Assembly: GCA_000349905.1 (NCBI GenBank)
Contig: KB722742.1
Coordinates: forward strand, 922,354 to 986,353
Reading direction: 5' to 3'
Length of the DNA: 64,000 nucleotides
Origin: Volvariella volvacea V23
Lineage: Eukaryota > Basidiomycota > Agaricomycetes > Agaricales > Pluteaceae
Positions within the stretch are counted from its first letter, which is position 1. The number at the start of each line of letters is the position of its first letter. The notes beneath the pieces were generated by a model. The model did not search any database and was not told where the DNA came from. It saw only the letters and a program-made list of their open reading frames with translations. Both the position numbers and the translations under genes were made by a program. Below are positions 12,216-23,510 of this stretch, piece after piece.

Positions 12216-13458
12216 ATGCCTCCACGCGGAAACGAAAGCTTGGACTTCGCCCCAATCCTTACCCATTATCTCTTCCTCTTCACTTCCATTCTCGCCGTTG
12301 TATGTCTTTCTCAATCTATTTACCCATCTCCATGTGCTAAACGACCCAGCTCGCGTGGTTCCTAGCTTTCATTGGGCAAATCATCTCGACCGCTCAGTGT
12401 ATGTCCCCTGTTTCTACCCTTCTGTCCATCGCCATACCCACTCCTGTCCGCCCACAGTCGGCAATGTCGGCGTCCTGTGGTTCGCCATTTTCCTGCAGCT
12501 CTTCCTAATCCTCGGCGTCCTTTACACCCTCGCCAGCAACTCCATGGCCATGCACCGTCTCCAGATAACCACCTTTGGCGCCATCGCCGTGGTCTATGCC
12601 GTACAGGGGACCAATGCCGGCATCTACTCCAACGCAGGTCCGCTCAATGCAATGTCCGCTGGTTGGCTCATCTTGTCCATTGTCGATATTATTTGGCTGC
12701 TCTACTTCACTTCCGACGAAGACTCCCTCACTTTCCATATTTTCAACTCCATGGGCACTGGAGGCCTTACTCCTCCTTCACGACGCCGCAGAAGGGGTAC
12801 ACAGAACTCCATTAGGAATATGTCGTCTGGTAACGCATATTCCAATAATTATGCCTCGGGAGGCATTGGTTCTACAGATGGCGTTGGTTACGACATGAAG
12901 CCGGCTTCTGTTGGTCCGGGTGGTGGTGCTGGAAGTGTGGCCGCGGTAGGGATTAGAAGTCAGAATAGCTTCAACAGCCCAAGCGTGGACAACAGGAGTA
13001 TTGGTGCTGCGGGGAGCATACAGAATGCGCCGAGTAACGCCGGAAGCATAGGCCCTGGATCTACTAAAGGTGATGACACTGGTCCTACTTCGCCCCTCAT
13101 GGCTGGTGTTGGTGCTGGGGGTAGTTCATCACCTCCGGAGCCTTCTGCTCCAGCACCGCAGGTAGAATACCAATACAAGGCCAAGGCTCTTTATCCATGT
13201 AAGTCTAAATACTTATTTGTTGGGTGGGCAGGTTTTAACCCCTTTACAGATAGCGCAAATCCCGCAGACCCATCCGAGATATCTTTCTCCAAGGGTGAAG
13301 TCTTGGATATTCTGGATAAAGCTGGAAAATGGTGGCATGCACGGAAAGCTGATGGAACGACCGGCAGTGCGTATAATTTTCTATTATACACTTGATGATC
13401 TAATGCCAACCCTTACCTCTCCGCAGTCGCCCCATCAAATTATTTGCAACTCATCTAA
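12216..13458 (+). CDS. SHO1: Sho1 high-osmolarity transmembrane sensor
   Basis: Plasma-membrane adaptor of the HOG osmostress MAPK pathway. Five exons (12216-12299, 12350-12398, 12458-13198, 13250-13366, 13427-13458) close at 340 aa. The N-terminus has the family hallmark (SLDFAPILTHYLFLFTSILA, then WFLAFIGQIISTAQ) followed by further hydrophobic spans, giving four membrane segments within about residues 13-125. A Gly/Ser/Asn-rich linker follows. The last about 60 residues are an SH3 domain: KALYPYSANPADPSEISF, KGEVLDILDKAGKWWHARK and the final GIAPSNYLQLI. In the family this SH3 binds the Pbs2 MAPKK proline motif. Tyr293 and the terminal IAPSNY are each assembled across introns. The start is the first ATG and matches the family. 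Confidence 0.95.
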
Positions 13459-14803
13459 ACCTCAGCCTCTTACTTTCTTCGTCCCCTCTCTCTTGTCTCT
13501 TATATCACTTATGACCCGGACACCTTTTTTTGATTCCTTACGACACCTTACGCCACGGATATAATGCTGCTGCGTGTGGGGCTCAAAATTTCTCTTGTCG
13601 GCGACAATAATGCTTGTCACCCGTCTCGTTATTTTATTCGACCTTCGCATTCAATTCCCTCTTACTCTTTCCCTTTGTTTCATCCATCAACCTCGCCCTT
13701 TTCTGCCCTTGCCAAGTCTTTCCGCTCACTTGAGTCTTGAGCCTCACACAGACAATTGTTTGAAGTCTGGATAGAAATATCAATTCGCTTTCCTCTAACA
13801 ATTCCCCTTCCGAATCTGCCACTGCCTCACCGGTTGTCGTACGCTTTTTTTGTCTTGCTATCAATTCCCCCGTTCTCTGTAGCATGCGTTTCTTTTTTGA
13901 CGTTTTGATCTCTTCCCTTTTTCTTTAGTTGTTTGACCACATGTGTGTTACATTATTCATCCTGCACCACAAGCTTCGTACCAGAAACGCTTCATCCCTC
14001 CCCCCTTACCACCCCACCCATCACAGGAACGGACTCCCATCACCACCCAAAAAAGCCTTTCGCCCTTTTGTTCTTTCCCTCCCTCCCTCCCTCCCTATCC
14101 TCTCATGTCCCCTTGCACGTTCTGCACGCTGACATTTGACGTACGCGATTTACCCGGTCATGGCATGGCTGAAACGGAATAAATCTAATATACAAAACGA
14201 TTTATACCACCCACTACCTATACAGTGCCGCACCCTCAAGGCACTAGAACGAGTTGAGAGTGTGCTTTGCTTTCAAAGAGAGAAATGCCTTGGGCTTGAG
14301 AATGTCTGGTCTCGATTCCAGGTATTGGCGCATCCAGAACGAATCTAGCCAGCTTGGACCCTTTCTTTTATATAGTAACGTTATGACGCGTGCTCCCCAC
14401 ACTTGGACGATCAGGGACGGTTGGACATGTATTTGACCGCGGCGCCGACCGAGGAAATAAGCTGTCAGCAATATTGCGTGCGACTCTGGGTTTATCTGTG
14501 TGGAAAATAAGGACAGCGGGAAAGAAGGAATATATATTATATGTTGAGTGCGATAGGTTACTCGTACAGCTGCTACACCTGATATTATTGATGATTTTCA
14601 AAACCCGAGGATGGTCAAGAGAAAGCAGAGCATGTGGCGATGGGGGAAGAGAAGGAAAGACAAGATATGGATGAAGGAAGAACGAACAAGGCCTTCTTGT
14701 GGTTGACGCGTAGTACAGTCGAACACCGCATACAAGTGGATTTATAGGGAACTCCGATAGAACGACCGTTCCCATCCACAATACTACAATTTGACCCGCA
14801 CAC
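13459..14803. other. Convergent intergenic region
   Basis: 1.3 kb between the ends of SHO1 (+) and the RING gene (-). It contains a pyrimidine-rich stretch with a ccct tetranucleotide run near 14075-14100. The two 3' UTRs are expected here. No gene is supportable. Confidence 0.5.
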
Positions 14804-17027
14804 TCAACGTCTCCTCGACCCCGCAGCACCACTGCCCAGCACAACAAGCCTAGTCCCCCGTTTCTTCCTGCCACCGCTCAAATTCTGTTCCAGTTCATGC
14901 CAAGCGCCGTCAAAGTCCAAATCATCTTCCTCTCTACGGCTACCATTACGCTGTGGCGTTCGAGGGGTGGCCACTCTTGCAGGTGGAGGAGCTGAATGCA
15001 GTGCAGATGCAAAACTCCTGGATCCCCATGCTCCCGTGACCTGGGGTTGTGGTGCAGGACGGGGTTGTGGTGGTGGCGGTGGTGATTGAGAAGTACGTTC
15101 TACATAATCCTCGTGCGAGTCCGAGAATGCCCAATCGTCACGAGCAGTACTATAGGTCCTTGATATAGTCGAGGCGGTTTCCAATGACCTGGACAACAAC
15201 CTCTCCTTCTCCTTCTCCTTCTCCTCTGCTCTAACTCTTGCTCTCTCGTCCTTCCTCTCCTTCTCCTTCCTTTTCGAAGTTCGCGTCTTCAAAGCCTGCT
15301 CAAAACTCTTAAGCCCCTCACTCCCAACTACACCTTCCAAATCAGCTTCTATAAATACAACGTCTGCACCTTCAGGGAAGTGTGCAAGGTATTTGCATCG
15401 TTTGCGTAGGTCATCGTTGACTGTACCTTCGTGGAATGCTTCAACTTTGATATCAATTGTGTCCGGGAACGATGCGTATGCGTTAAAGTGGGAGAAGAGG
15501 ATCCGAATGTCTAAGGGATGAAGGAAAAGTGGGAGACCAGATGCAGCTTGGTAGTAATAATAGGTTGAGGTGGTGGGAGGTGGTGGGTTGATGTTCTTGC
15601 GCTGTCGTGGTGGATTACGATTTTGCGAAGCAGGAGGTGCCTTAGGAGTAGGCGCTTCACTCTTCTGGGGTGTCGAACGTACAGGGGTACTAGTACCGCT
15701 CGATTTGAGAGAGAGAAATTCTGTCGGAATTTCCTCTGAAAGTGAAGTCGCCTCTTGGGGTGCCTCTGCAGCTTCAGCTCTCTCCTGGGCTAGCCTTCGT
15801 CCTACATCCTGCAAAGCAGCCCGACCCTCAACATCCCTCTGTTCACGACGTGCCTTATCTATCTGCTCCTTTAGCCACGGGGTGTCCAACGCTGCAGCTT
15901 TCTCCATCTGCCTTCGAACCTTGGCCTCTGCAGCATCAACAAACACAATCCCCAGTTCGTCTTTCATACCAGCGAGCATCCTCCGTTCAGCAGTTAACTC
16001 CTCCAAGTCCTTTGTCAAGTCTCCAATGAGGTAATCAGGCGTAGCCAGCATGAATTTGGCGAAGCTGAAGACGTCGGGAAGGAAGTGCCATGGCGCTTGG
16101 TGAGGAGGTATCAGGTCGGATGGCCAAGTAGAAGAACGAGGAAGGGCAAGGGTCGTTATTTGGGGCCGTTGAATTAGCCTCATGCGGAGATTGGACCCAG
16201 CTCGTGGTGCGGCTGAAAAGCCGTCCTCGACAGATGTGGTCGATGACGAGGTCGTAGTCACCCCATTAGGGATAGAAGCAGAGTCGTCTGATGTAGTAGG
16301 ACCGTCATACCATTTCACGGCCTTGAGCTCTCTCTGGTTAACGATGTCGAAACAGATTGGACACTTTGCCCACTTGTGCTCTGATGTATTCAGGTAGTGC
16401 AAAACACAAGGGAAACAGAATATCTGTCAAGTTGATTCGCACTTCAATTATCGCCGCGCTGGTAATTGATAGAGACTTACATGTCCGCATTTGGTCATAC
16501 GGGGAGCAGTCGGTGGCGATAGGCAGATCGGGCAAGTTGTAAGACCCTCCCCTATACCAGAAGATTCTCCACTAGCTGCAGCAGACGCCAGCGCCGATGA
16601 ACGAGGAATGATAACTTGAAGGATATCCTGCCACTGGAAGAATCTGCGGATGATGTCAGTGATCTGTGTCCTGCAGGCATCATCTCTTCGAGATGCTCAC
16701 ATGTCAGGATCCGCAAAGTGGACTGTATAATCGCCTGTCGGGTTCATGACAAAACGATATTGCGCATTGACGAATCCTGGGGGAGACCATATTGAGGATT
16801 GTCCACTTCGCTGTCTCGGAACCCGAGTCCCACTTACGTTCCTTGTTCCACGCACTGTTGAAATTGGCTGTCTTCCTACTCCTCCGGGGTAGGTTAGATA
16901 CGGGCCTAGTTTGCCTCGGAGGAAGACTAAAGTTCAGCAAGTGGTTCAAGTTCTGATTCGAGCCCATCTTGGGAGCTTGACGTTTGGGTGTGGTTGGGTG
17001 CAGCGCTTGGCCAGGAGCGCTTGTCAT
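14804..17027 (-). CDS. MAG2: RNF10/Mag2-type RING-finger protein
   Basis: Four exons (17027-16838, 16776-16701, 16643-16481, 16423-14804) sum to 682 aa. A basic N-terminus contains NLLNF/RRSRKTANFNSAWNKE-like sequence and a conserved block RFVNAQYRFVMNPTGDY. Residues about 126-171 are a C3HC4 RING: TCPICLSPPTAPRMTKCGH, then FCFPCVLHYL and KCPICFD. The conserved C-terminal half includes FNAYASFPDTIDIKVEAF and YLAHFPEGADVVFIEADL, typical of RNF10/Mag2. A KEKERKDERARVRAEEKEKE charged coiled stretch and a proline-rich segment follow. By family knowledge this is an E3 ubiquitin ligase acting in ribosome quality control on uS3/uS5. A splice falls right after the CGH of the RING. The gene is head-to-head with WBP11. 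Confidence 0.88.
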
Positions 17028-17231
17028 TGGTCAGGAAGAAAATCTAAGTAAGAAGAGAGTTTAGGGAACGAAGGGGTAGAATGGTTGGAGATGTGGGGCG
17101 CTTCCCTTCGAGTGGGAAGCTGACCACCACAGGAGGCGTTGAGCCGATAGCGGGGAAAGGCTGGTCGTTCGTGACTCAACCGGAAGCGGTATATCCCACC
17201 CTGCACGTGCGTCTCTCTGCCACCTCCACCC
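17028..17231. promoter_or_regulatory. Bidirectional promoter region, RING gene / WBP11
   Basis: Only 204 nt separate the two start codons, so the 5' UTRs and core promoters must share or abut each other. No named motif is asserted. Confidence 0.5.
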
Positions 17232-18903
17232 ATGGCCAAGGGCAAGAACATCAATCCTGCAGACGCATATAGTCAGTCTACTCAACGTGCTTGTCCTCCA
17301 CACGGTCTGACCATCCTTTGCAGGAAAGGCCCAGCGGAAAAAGGAACTGAAAAAGGCAAGACCATTCGCTGCTACCTGAATGCGTTCGGTGACACCAGCA
17401 TCACAGTAGAACAAGGAGGCGCGCTCCAAAGCCCGCGATTTAGCCCTAGTCAAGAAAGATACATCGGGTGTGCTTCTACATTCCCGGCATTCATCCACTT
17501 GCTGATGTTTGCATAGAAATTGAGGATGAAATAACGAAACTTGAAGGCAGAAAGGACCTAACCCAAGCAGATCGAAACCGCCTATCAGACCTCAAATCTG
17601 AGCTAGAAAAGATCAACAACAAAAAACTTGAATACGTCAAGGAACATCCTGAGCACAGAAAGCTTGTGTTTCGTCCCCGCAAGAAGGACGAGTCTGCGGA
17701 ACCGATTGAACTTCCCAAACGAAACTTATTCAAGAAGAATGGCCTTCCTCGACATCCAGAACGCAGCATCTATTATGACCCCGTTATGAATCCCTATGGA
17801 GTGCCACCTCCTGGTATGCCGTACGTGGAGCGTCGTGAGTAGCCTGTTCGATTTCAGTCACTATGGTTGGTGACAGTCGCATTAGCCCTTTTACCCGGCG
17901 AGGTTGATAGTCAGGATGAGATGGACGACGGTTGGTACTTCTTGCTTGCATAGCCATTATTCTCTTTCTCAAATTTCGTAGACGATGTTTCCTTGCCTCG
18001 AGGTCCTCCACCCGGTCCGTTCGACCAAGAAGTGACCAGCGATGACGACATTCCGATGCCAGAAGGACCACCGCCAGAAAAACCTGGCTCCTTTTCAGGT
18101 GTGTAGGGATTGTATCTTTGGGATCCTAGTCGTGGCTAAATCCACGTTCAAAAGCTACACCTCTATTGCCACCATCACTACCAGTATTTCCACCCCTACC
18201 ACCTGGTCCACCTCCATTCCCTCCAGCGGTACCAGGCACGATACCTCCATCTGTCGCATTACCTCCTCCACCGCTACCAGGACAGATGCCACCCTTCCTA
18301 CCCCCGCCGCCACCTGGAGCACTGACAGGCCCATTTCCACCACCCTCCACCTTCGTCGGAAACTTCCCTCCGCCGCCTCCGCCACCACCCCCTGGGATGT
18401 TGCCTCCCACTGGTCTACCACCTCCACCCCCAGGCTTCTTCCCACGACGTCAATCCGCGTCATCCATACAAGACCCTCTGTCAGCTGTCCCTCACCAAAC
18501 ATATCAAGCTCATCGCGCGAACAAAATCGCATCTTCACTTCCTGCTCCCCACCCGTCGCTACCGGTCAACCCCGTGCGCGCTGCTGCCACCGCAGCTGCT
18601 ACCATTGAAGTAGCACCACAACTACGCGACTTCAAAAAGGAAGCAACGTCATTCGTCCCTAGTGCGTTGAAGCGCAAGAAAGCAGGTCCTTCCGGGTCAT
18701 CGTCATCAGCTCCGGGTGTGAATGCTGCACCAACTGTTGAAGACTCGTCCCAAGAGCCGATGTCAATATCGACCGAAAGGCCTAGTCTGCTTGGTGCTTT
18801 GAAGAATCAGTTTGGACCTTTACCGTCGAAACCTGAGCAAGCGAAGCCGAAAGATGACTATGAGAAGTTCGTAGAGGAAGTTGGTGATATTTTGAATCCA
18901 TAA
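17232..18903 (+). CDS. WBP11: WBP11-like spliceosomal proline-rich protein
   Basis: Nuclear pre-mRNA splicing factor related to WW-domain-binding protein 11. The N-terminus MAKGKNINPADAYRKAQRKK, then ELKKNKEARSKARDLALVKK, is the conserved basic Wbp11 block. It is followed by a coiled coil (EIEDEITKLEGRKDL...) and the motif SIYYDPVMNPYGVPPPGMPY. The middle is acidic with DSQDEMDDDDDV. From about 18154 it is strongly Pro-rich, with repeated PPPPPGML/GLPPPPPG motifs that suit WW and polyproline binding. The end has the conserved block VAPQLRDFKKEATSFVPSALKRKK. The second intron (17356-17409) is best read as GC-AG: frame and conservation both demand this junction. The last intron ends at 18153, restoring frame into ATPLLPP. 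Identification is firm; exact internal splice sites are by hand. Confidence 0.88.
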
Positions 18904-19968
18904 ATGTTTTGCAGACTGCATTTGGGCAATCTTCCAATGTTAGCATTTTTGTCTAATTTGTGTTATTTGATCTACCAAGTAATGCCATCGTGTTGTTCTA
19001 AGCACTTGCTGAATATCCTCGGACTTGCTATCCATTCACACATCCGTAATTCCACCGGACAGCGGGAATTATGCATGCCACGCGCGACGTATTGTAGACA
19101 TAAAGATCCTGTGTGCGCCAACTCGGAGGTGCCACTTTGAGGATAATCCCGATGCTTGTCCCGCACAAGAAATTGATCGGAGTCGGACGCAGCGTATGGC
19201 ACGACAACCAACAACCCACTCCCAAGTGCAAGTTGCGACGCAAATGACACCTTCCTCCTCCCCTCTTGGAATACGGGCCCCGTCTTTCTCCTCGCAGGGC
19301 AGTTTACATTCAAAACTACTCCTCAGCGCAAGTCTCCGAGACCGTACTTCCTCCTCATCTCGCTTGTACATAACCGACTTTGCCGACAAACTTTGATCTT
19401 CAGGAAGATATAGACCCAGACTTGCACGACGTAGTCACGCGATCAGCGATAAGCAGGTTAGAGTTCGTGGGTTGTGGGGATAGACCGAATGGGATGACGC
19501 GAAGTACGATGTTCGGCCAGAGATTTGTCACTTGCAGGGTGTTCCCAGTCATAGGATGGATGCCATTCAGGTGTTTTCCTGTTCGGAACGATGAAGGGAG
19601 TGATTACGGTGATGGTGTTGGATAATCTGAGCGGTGGTGGTGGAGCTGGAATTGAGTGTGATTGAGTACCCCTTTTGCAATGAAGCACATTCCTTGCCCG
19701 CCCCTAGTTTGATTGCGAATGCGCCTGGGCCACGCTCTGCCATGCTGCCAGTGCTCGCCCAGGGACGGGATTCTAGCGGCTAAACCTGATAGAGAAGAAT
19801 AAATGAGCATGGGATTTAGGGACCCACTCCGGCAACTGACCACACTTGATTACACTAACTATTTATCATTTTGCTTTATTAACCCCATCCTTCTCTCCAT
19901 TCTCCTATCCACATCCCAACTCACTCCCCCCTGCTCGCTTCCAACGACCATCGCGGATTTCGTGTTTT
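18904..19968. other. Intergenic, 1,065 nt
   Basis: 3' flank of WBP11 and 5' flank of the F-box gene. Overlapping short frames around 19025-19400 on both strands lack motifs. Nothing else seen. Confidence 0.5.
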
Positions 19969-21380
19969 ATGTCGTTTACGACCGCTACGGAGACTAGTAT
20001 CTTGTTGCGACCGAGACCATATGCCAAGCTCTCTGGGTCCTTGCTGTTGCTGCCTCTTCTTCCTCAACCCAGACCTCTGAAGCCACTACCAGCAGAGGTA
20101 TGGGCTGAGATTTTCCAATGGGTGTTACGTTTCGATGCCAAAACCAAGGAAGGTACTGCTTGGTCACTCCTTGCGACCTGCAAAGCATTCAAGGTATGTG
20201 AAAGCCATCAGTCCAACTACAGCGCTTACTGAGTCGCTTTTTTTGTGCTGCGGTTCCCTCTTCGCGCCCACGTTACCGCCGTACATAGGACATAGCCCTT
20301 CCTCTGGTTTACTCCCACGTCTCGTTTGATCATACTCCTTCACTGGAAAAGTTCTACAACAGACTACATGACGCTGACCAAAAATGGGATTCAATCCGCC
20401 GCATACCCTATTCGACGCCCGGAAGATGGGTCCAATCTATTGACCTCTCAGCTATGACTTTCTCGAGTCAGAGTCAAGCACTCCAGCTTGATTCATTGCT
20501 GACGTCTCTATTTCCCTTGGTGCCCTTCCTTTCTCGATTCTCCATGAACCCATCATTCGTTCTAAGCCGTCGTGCACTTGGTTCATTGGCCGACCGTCCA
20601 GGTGCAGTGAATCTACGTGTAATTGATGGGCTCAGTTACGTTCCAGCATCTTCATCTCTACCAGTCCGAGAGGACCACCTAGTCAGCTTGCTCAAGTCTT
20701 GCCCGAATCTTGAAGAGCTCGAAATCATTGGACGCGGACCGGATCCCACCGAGTTGGAGTTCTTATCAGATACATTGCCTGGTTTTAACAACCACGATCT
20801 CCCTTTGGATCCCCAAGTGCCGCTCAATTTACCGAAACTTCACACATTGACTCTTCTATCCATGCACTCTTCCCCCCTCATGACCTGCCTCCTATTCTCA
20901 CCATTACCATCTCTACGAAAACTGACGGTGACACCCTACGATGACCTGCCGTCTTCCTTGGTCACACAATTTATACGTGTACATGGCCAAGGCTTACGAT
21001 CCTTGCTCATGTACACACCAAAATCTTGGCCGACTAGACTCCATCCATCTCCCGATTCCATGTTATTAACAAGTCCAAATCTGAGGCATTTGTCCCTTGA
21101 AACACCGATATCATCACTCGTGACACCTTCCTCCACACATCCGCTGCAAATACTGTCAATACCGAGACCAACAAGCGATGCGTGGCGATTATTGGAATCT
21201 CTACTTCCAAAGATGCCTTATCTGCACGTTGTAAGGATCAGGGATGTAAGGTGGCTGAGGAAGGGCATGAATTCGAGAGCTCAAGAAGCAGGTGTACAAG
21301 GTACGATGAGAGATTGGAGAAAGAGGTTGTTGAGACGTGGCATTCGCATTTTGGATGCCGATTGGAATGACCACGAGTAA
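19969..21380 (+). CDS. F-box-like protein with leucine-rich region
   Basis: Two exons (19969-20193, 20289-21380) give 438 aa in frame. Residues about 38-75 read as an F-box-like motif, PLPAEVWAEIFQWVL followed by AWSLLATCKAFKDIALPLVYSHV, the pattern of agaricomycete F-box proteins. The rest shows irregular leucine-rich strands, for example LVSLLKSCPNLEELEI, LPKLHTLTLLSM and SPNLRHLSLETP. By family knowledge such proteins are substrate adaptors of SCF (Skp1-cullin) ubiquitin ligases; the substrate is unknown. The splice lies inside the F-box, after CKAFK, and the intron is 95 nt. Fungal genomes of this class carry many such fast-evolving genes. Confidence 0.75.
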
Positions 21381-22078
21381 AAAGATTCAGGCTTTTGATG
21401 CTGACAGGTGACGCATGCATTATATGTTCTATTTCCGTACCACCACCCCTCATCCCCATCCCCCCTCAATTCTTTTCCCTCATCGACGCATATTGTTTGG
21501 ATGTTTTAATTATGTATTGGGATTGCGTCCTGGCATGGCTGTTTTGCTCTAATGTTGTTACGATGTTTTACGATGATACTGATACCAATATACACGCCCA
21601 CTCACCATTCAACCCCACAATGTCGGCGTTACAGCGCCATTAGACCTTGTGCTGATTTGAGGTGACGCGCTTCAAGACGGTCGCTTTGGGTTAGACATTT
21701 CCCGGGTCAACGTCTTCCCTGTCGCTCACTGGCATGAACCTGCAGATCGACGAGTTCAATCCCGTCTCCAGGTGCGGATGAATTGGTGTGCTAAACCCTG
21801 TAGCGATCAATGTCTGAATGTCAGCTGAGAAGGTCTTTGAGTTCTGGACTCGGCCTTGGTGGAACCTAGGCGAGCAATGCGCCACGCCCCAGACCTCGTA
21901 ACAACAGAATAGCGGAGCCGCGTCCTTGGGAATTAAATCGCGATCTGCGCGCACCAGATGGAATCGTGAGTAACACAACTGGCAAGGATAATTAATTGAA
22001 ATCAGAGCAATGAACGAGTGATGAACAGGTCATTTTCATTGTATGGCGGTCTCGACTCTCGGGGCATTCCACAGCCTC
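21381..22078. other. Intergenic, no gene seen
   Basis: 698 nt. A 95-codon minus-strand frame (21978-21691) has no recognisable motif and is treated as chance or decayed sequence. Confidence 0.4.
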
Positions 22079-22396
22079 ATCACGAACGCTTTCTACTCGC
22101 TTTCGCGATTATACTCTTTCATTCGTCGAGTTCCTCAACACCCAGTCCCTTCCCCCTGGGTGTTTGAATAGCTTTCGGACTCGGTAAGCGTATGTGGCGG
22201 AAACCCGTGCGCGTAGTCAGCAATATAAACGACGCGACCGGCTGCCCATTCGTTAGAGGCTTCGGGACGGCTTGAGAGGCTAGCCAGGCTAGAGACGATA
22301 CGTCCGGATAGCATGGCAGAATTCAGGCAATTTGCCTTGGTGGGTGATGCCTTGACGCTTGTCGGCATCAATAATTAGTAGAAAGTATTGGCTCAT
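22079..22396 (-). pseudogene. Decayed copy B of the W-x-G-D-R family
   Basis: Read from the ATG at 22396, the start follows the intact paralogue (MSQYFLLIIDADKRQ versus MGQGWQIVNIDKRQ), then hits stops. In a shifted frame it continues as ASNEWAAGRVVYIADYAHG and PPHTLTESES, matching ASGEWAGDRVVCLGEYADE and MLTDAEKTE of the intact gene. The stretch for about residues 78-107 is deleted, after which nucleotide similarity resumes at the PEGKEWVMRNLT region and fades near 22079. Several stops, frameshifts and the internal deletion make it a pseudogene. Opposite orientation to the intact copy. Confidence 0.75.
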
Positions 22397-22489
22397 GGTG
22401 ATTTCTGATGTAAGAGCGAGTGAGAGACGGTATACAGAAATGAAGGCATGATACCTTAACGCTGTGCAAATGTCATGGGTTCAGCATGT

Positions 22490-22947
22490 GATAAGTCGCC
22501 AATACACACAACCATCACTCACTTTCATCCTCCTCTCTATGATACAAAAACGAGTGGCAAGATGTAAGTAGATGAATTTTAATGAATTATCTCGCTTTTT
22601 TGAAGAATTTACATATTCCTTCACCGCCAAATACCTCATTACCCGCTGTTTCCCCAATAATCTAGGCAAGTGCCGGTATTTCTCTTCAGCGAACGCATAG
22701 GAGTCACCACCTGCGCCAATGAGTTCTGTCTTTTCGGTATCGGTGAGCATGCCGTCAGGTTCATCTACATAGCCGCCCACGCAAACGACCCGGTTGCCTG
22801 CACACTCGCCAGATACTTCAGGGCAGCTCGTGCGATTGGTGGGACGAGCGAGGAGCCAAAGTCCACGCATAAAGAAAAATTCGCCTAGCTTGGATGACCA
22901 GCCGTCTGGCGTTTGTCAATATTGATGATTTGCCTGTATTGACACAT
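22490..22947 (-). pseudogene. Decayed copy A of the W-x-G-D-R family
   Basis: The ATG at 22947 opens MCQYRQIINIDKRQTAGH, clearly collinear with the intact gene, followed by a small deletion (about 4 nt) that shifts frame and gives a stop. In the next frame it reads KLGEFFF, then a stretch ending in GECAGNRVVCVGGYVDE, GMLTDTEKTEL, and VMRYLAVKEYVNSSKK, all matching the intact copy at 23511. Similarity continues at nucleotide level into the LLHLYILWS region and is lost near 22490. Less decayed than copy B, so a younger loss is inferred. Confidence 0.8.
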
Positions 22948-23510
22948 ATGCTGGTGCGTTGTTGTCTTAAGTCATCTCAATATCTCACCAAGTAGGGAGA
23001 TGATTGGGTTGGTCTAACGGAATTGCATCGCGAAATCACGGGTCGATGACCATTGTCAGCCTGAGCCTGTCGCGTTCCCTTGCACGCGAAGTTGTTTATC
23101 ATCTACTTATGGTAATTTTGATACCTAAAACGATCGCTCCAGAACGTCTGAGTCACAGGTAAGTAGCACTTCATTAATGAAGGCGAGCCATGTCTACTTT
23201 TAGCGCTGATACTCGAGTGACTCGAATCTCCGCACACGCCAAACAGCGCCCAGGCTATGCCCGCCATGCCCTCCCGGCGCTCCCATTGATGTTGCCTACT
23301 CAAACAGGGTCACGCAGGTGATACACGTCCAGAATCGCGTCCAGCAGGCACGCGAAGCCACTCTTTTTAAAGCCCTAGGTTAGCTGTCTGAATGAACTAA
23401 AACACCCTCAACACCAAGAGTACTAGGTGGGAGTGGCACCTGACTCGCTCTCTCGGTGTCAAACCAATCTGTATCCATTCATCCCTCTGCAGTATCTTCC
23501 GAATTTCCCC

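Noticed and set aside
21691..21978. 95-codon minus-strand frame near the paralogue cluster
   Set aside because: Compared with the W-x-G-D-R family blocks and found no match; not called as a third decayed copy.
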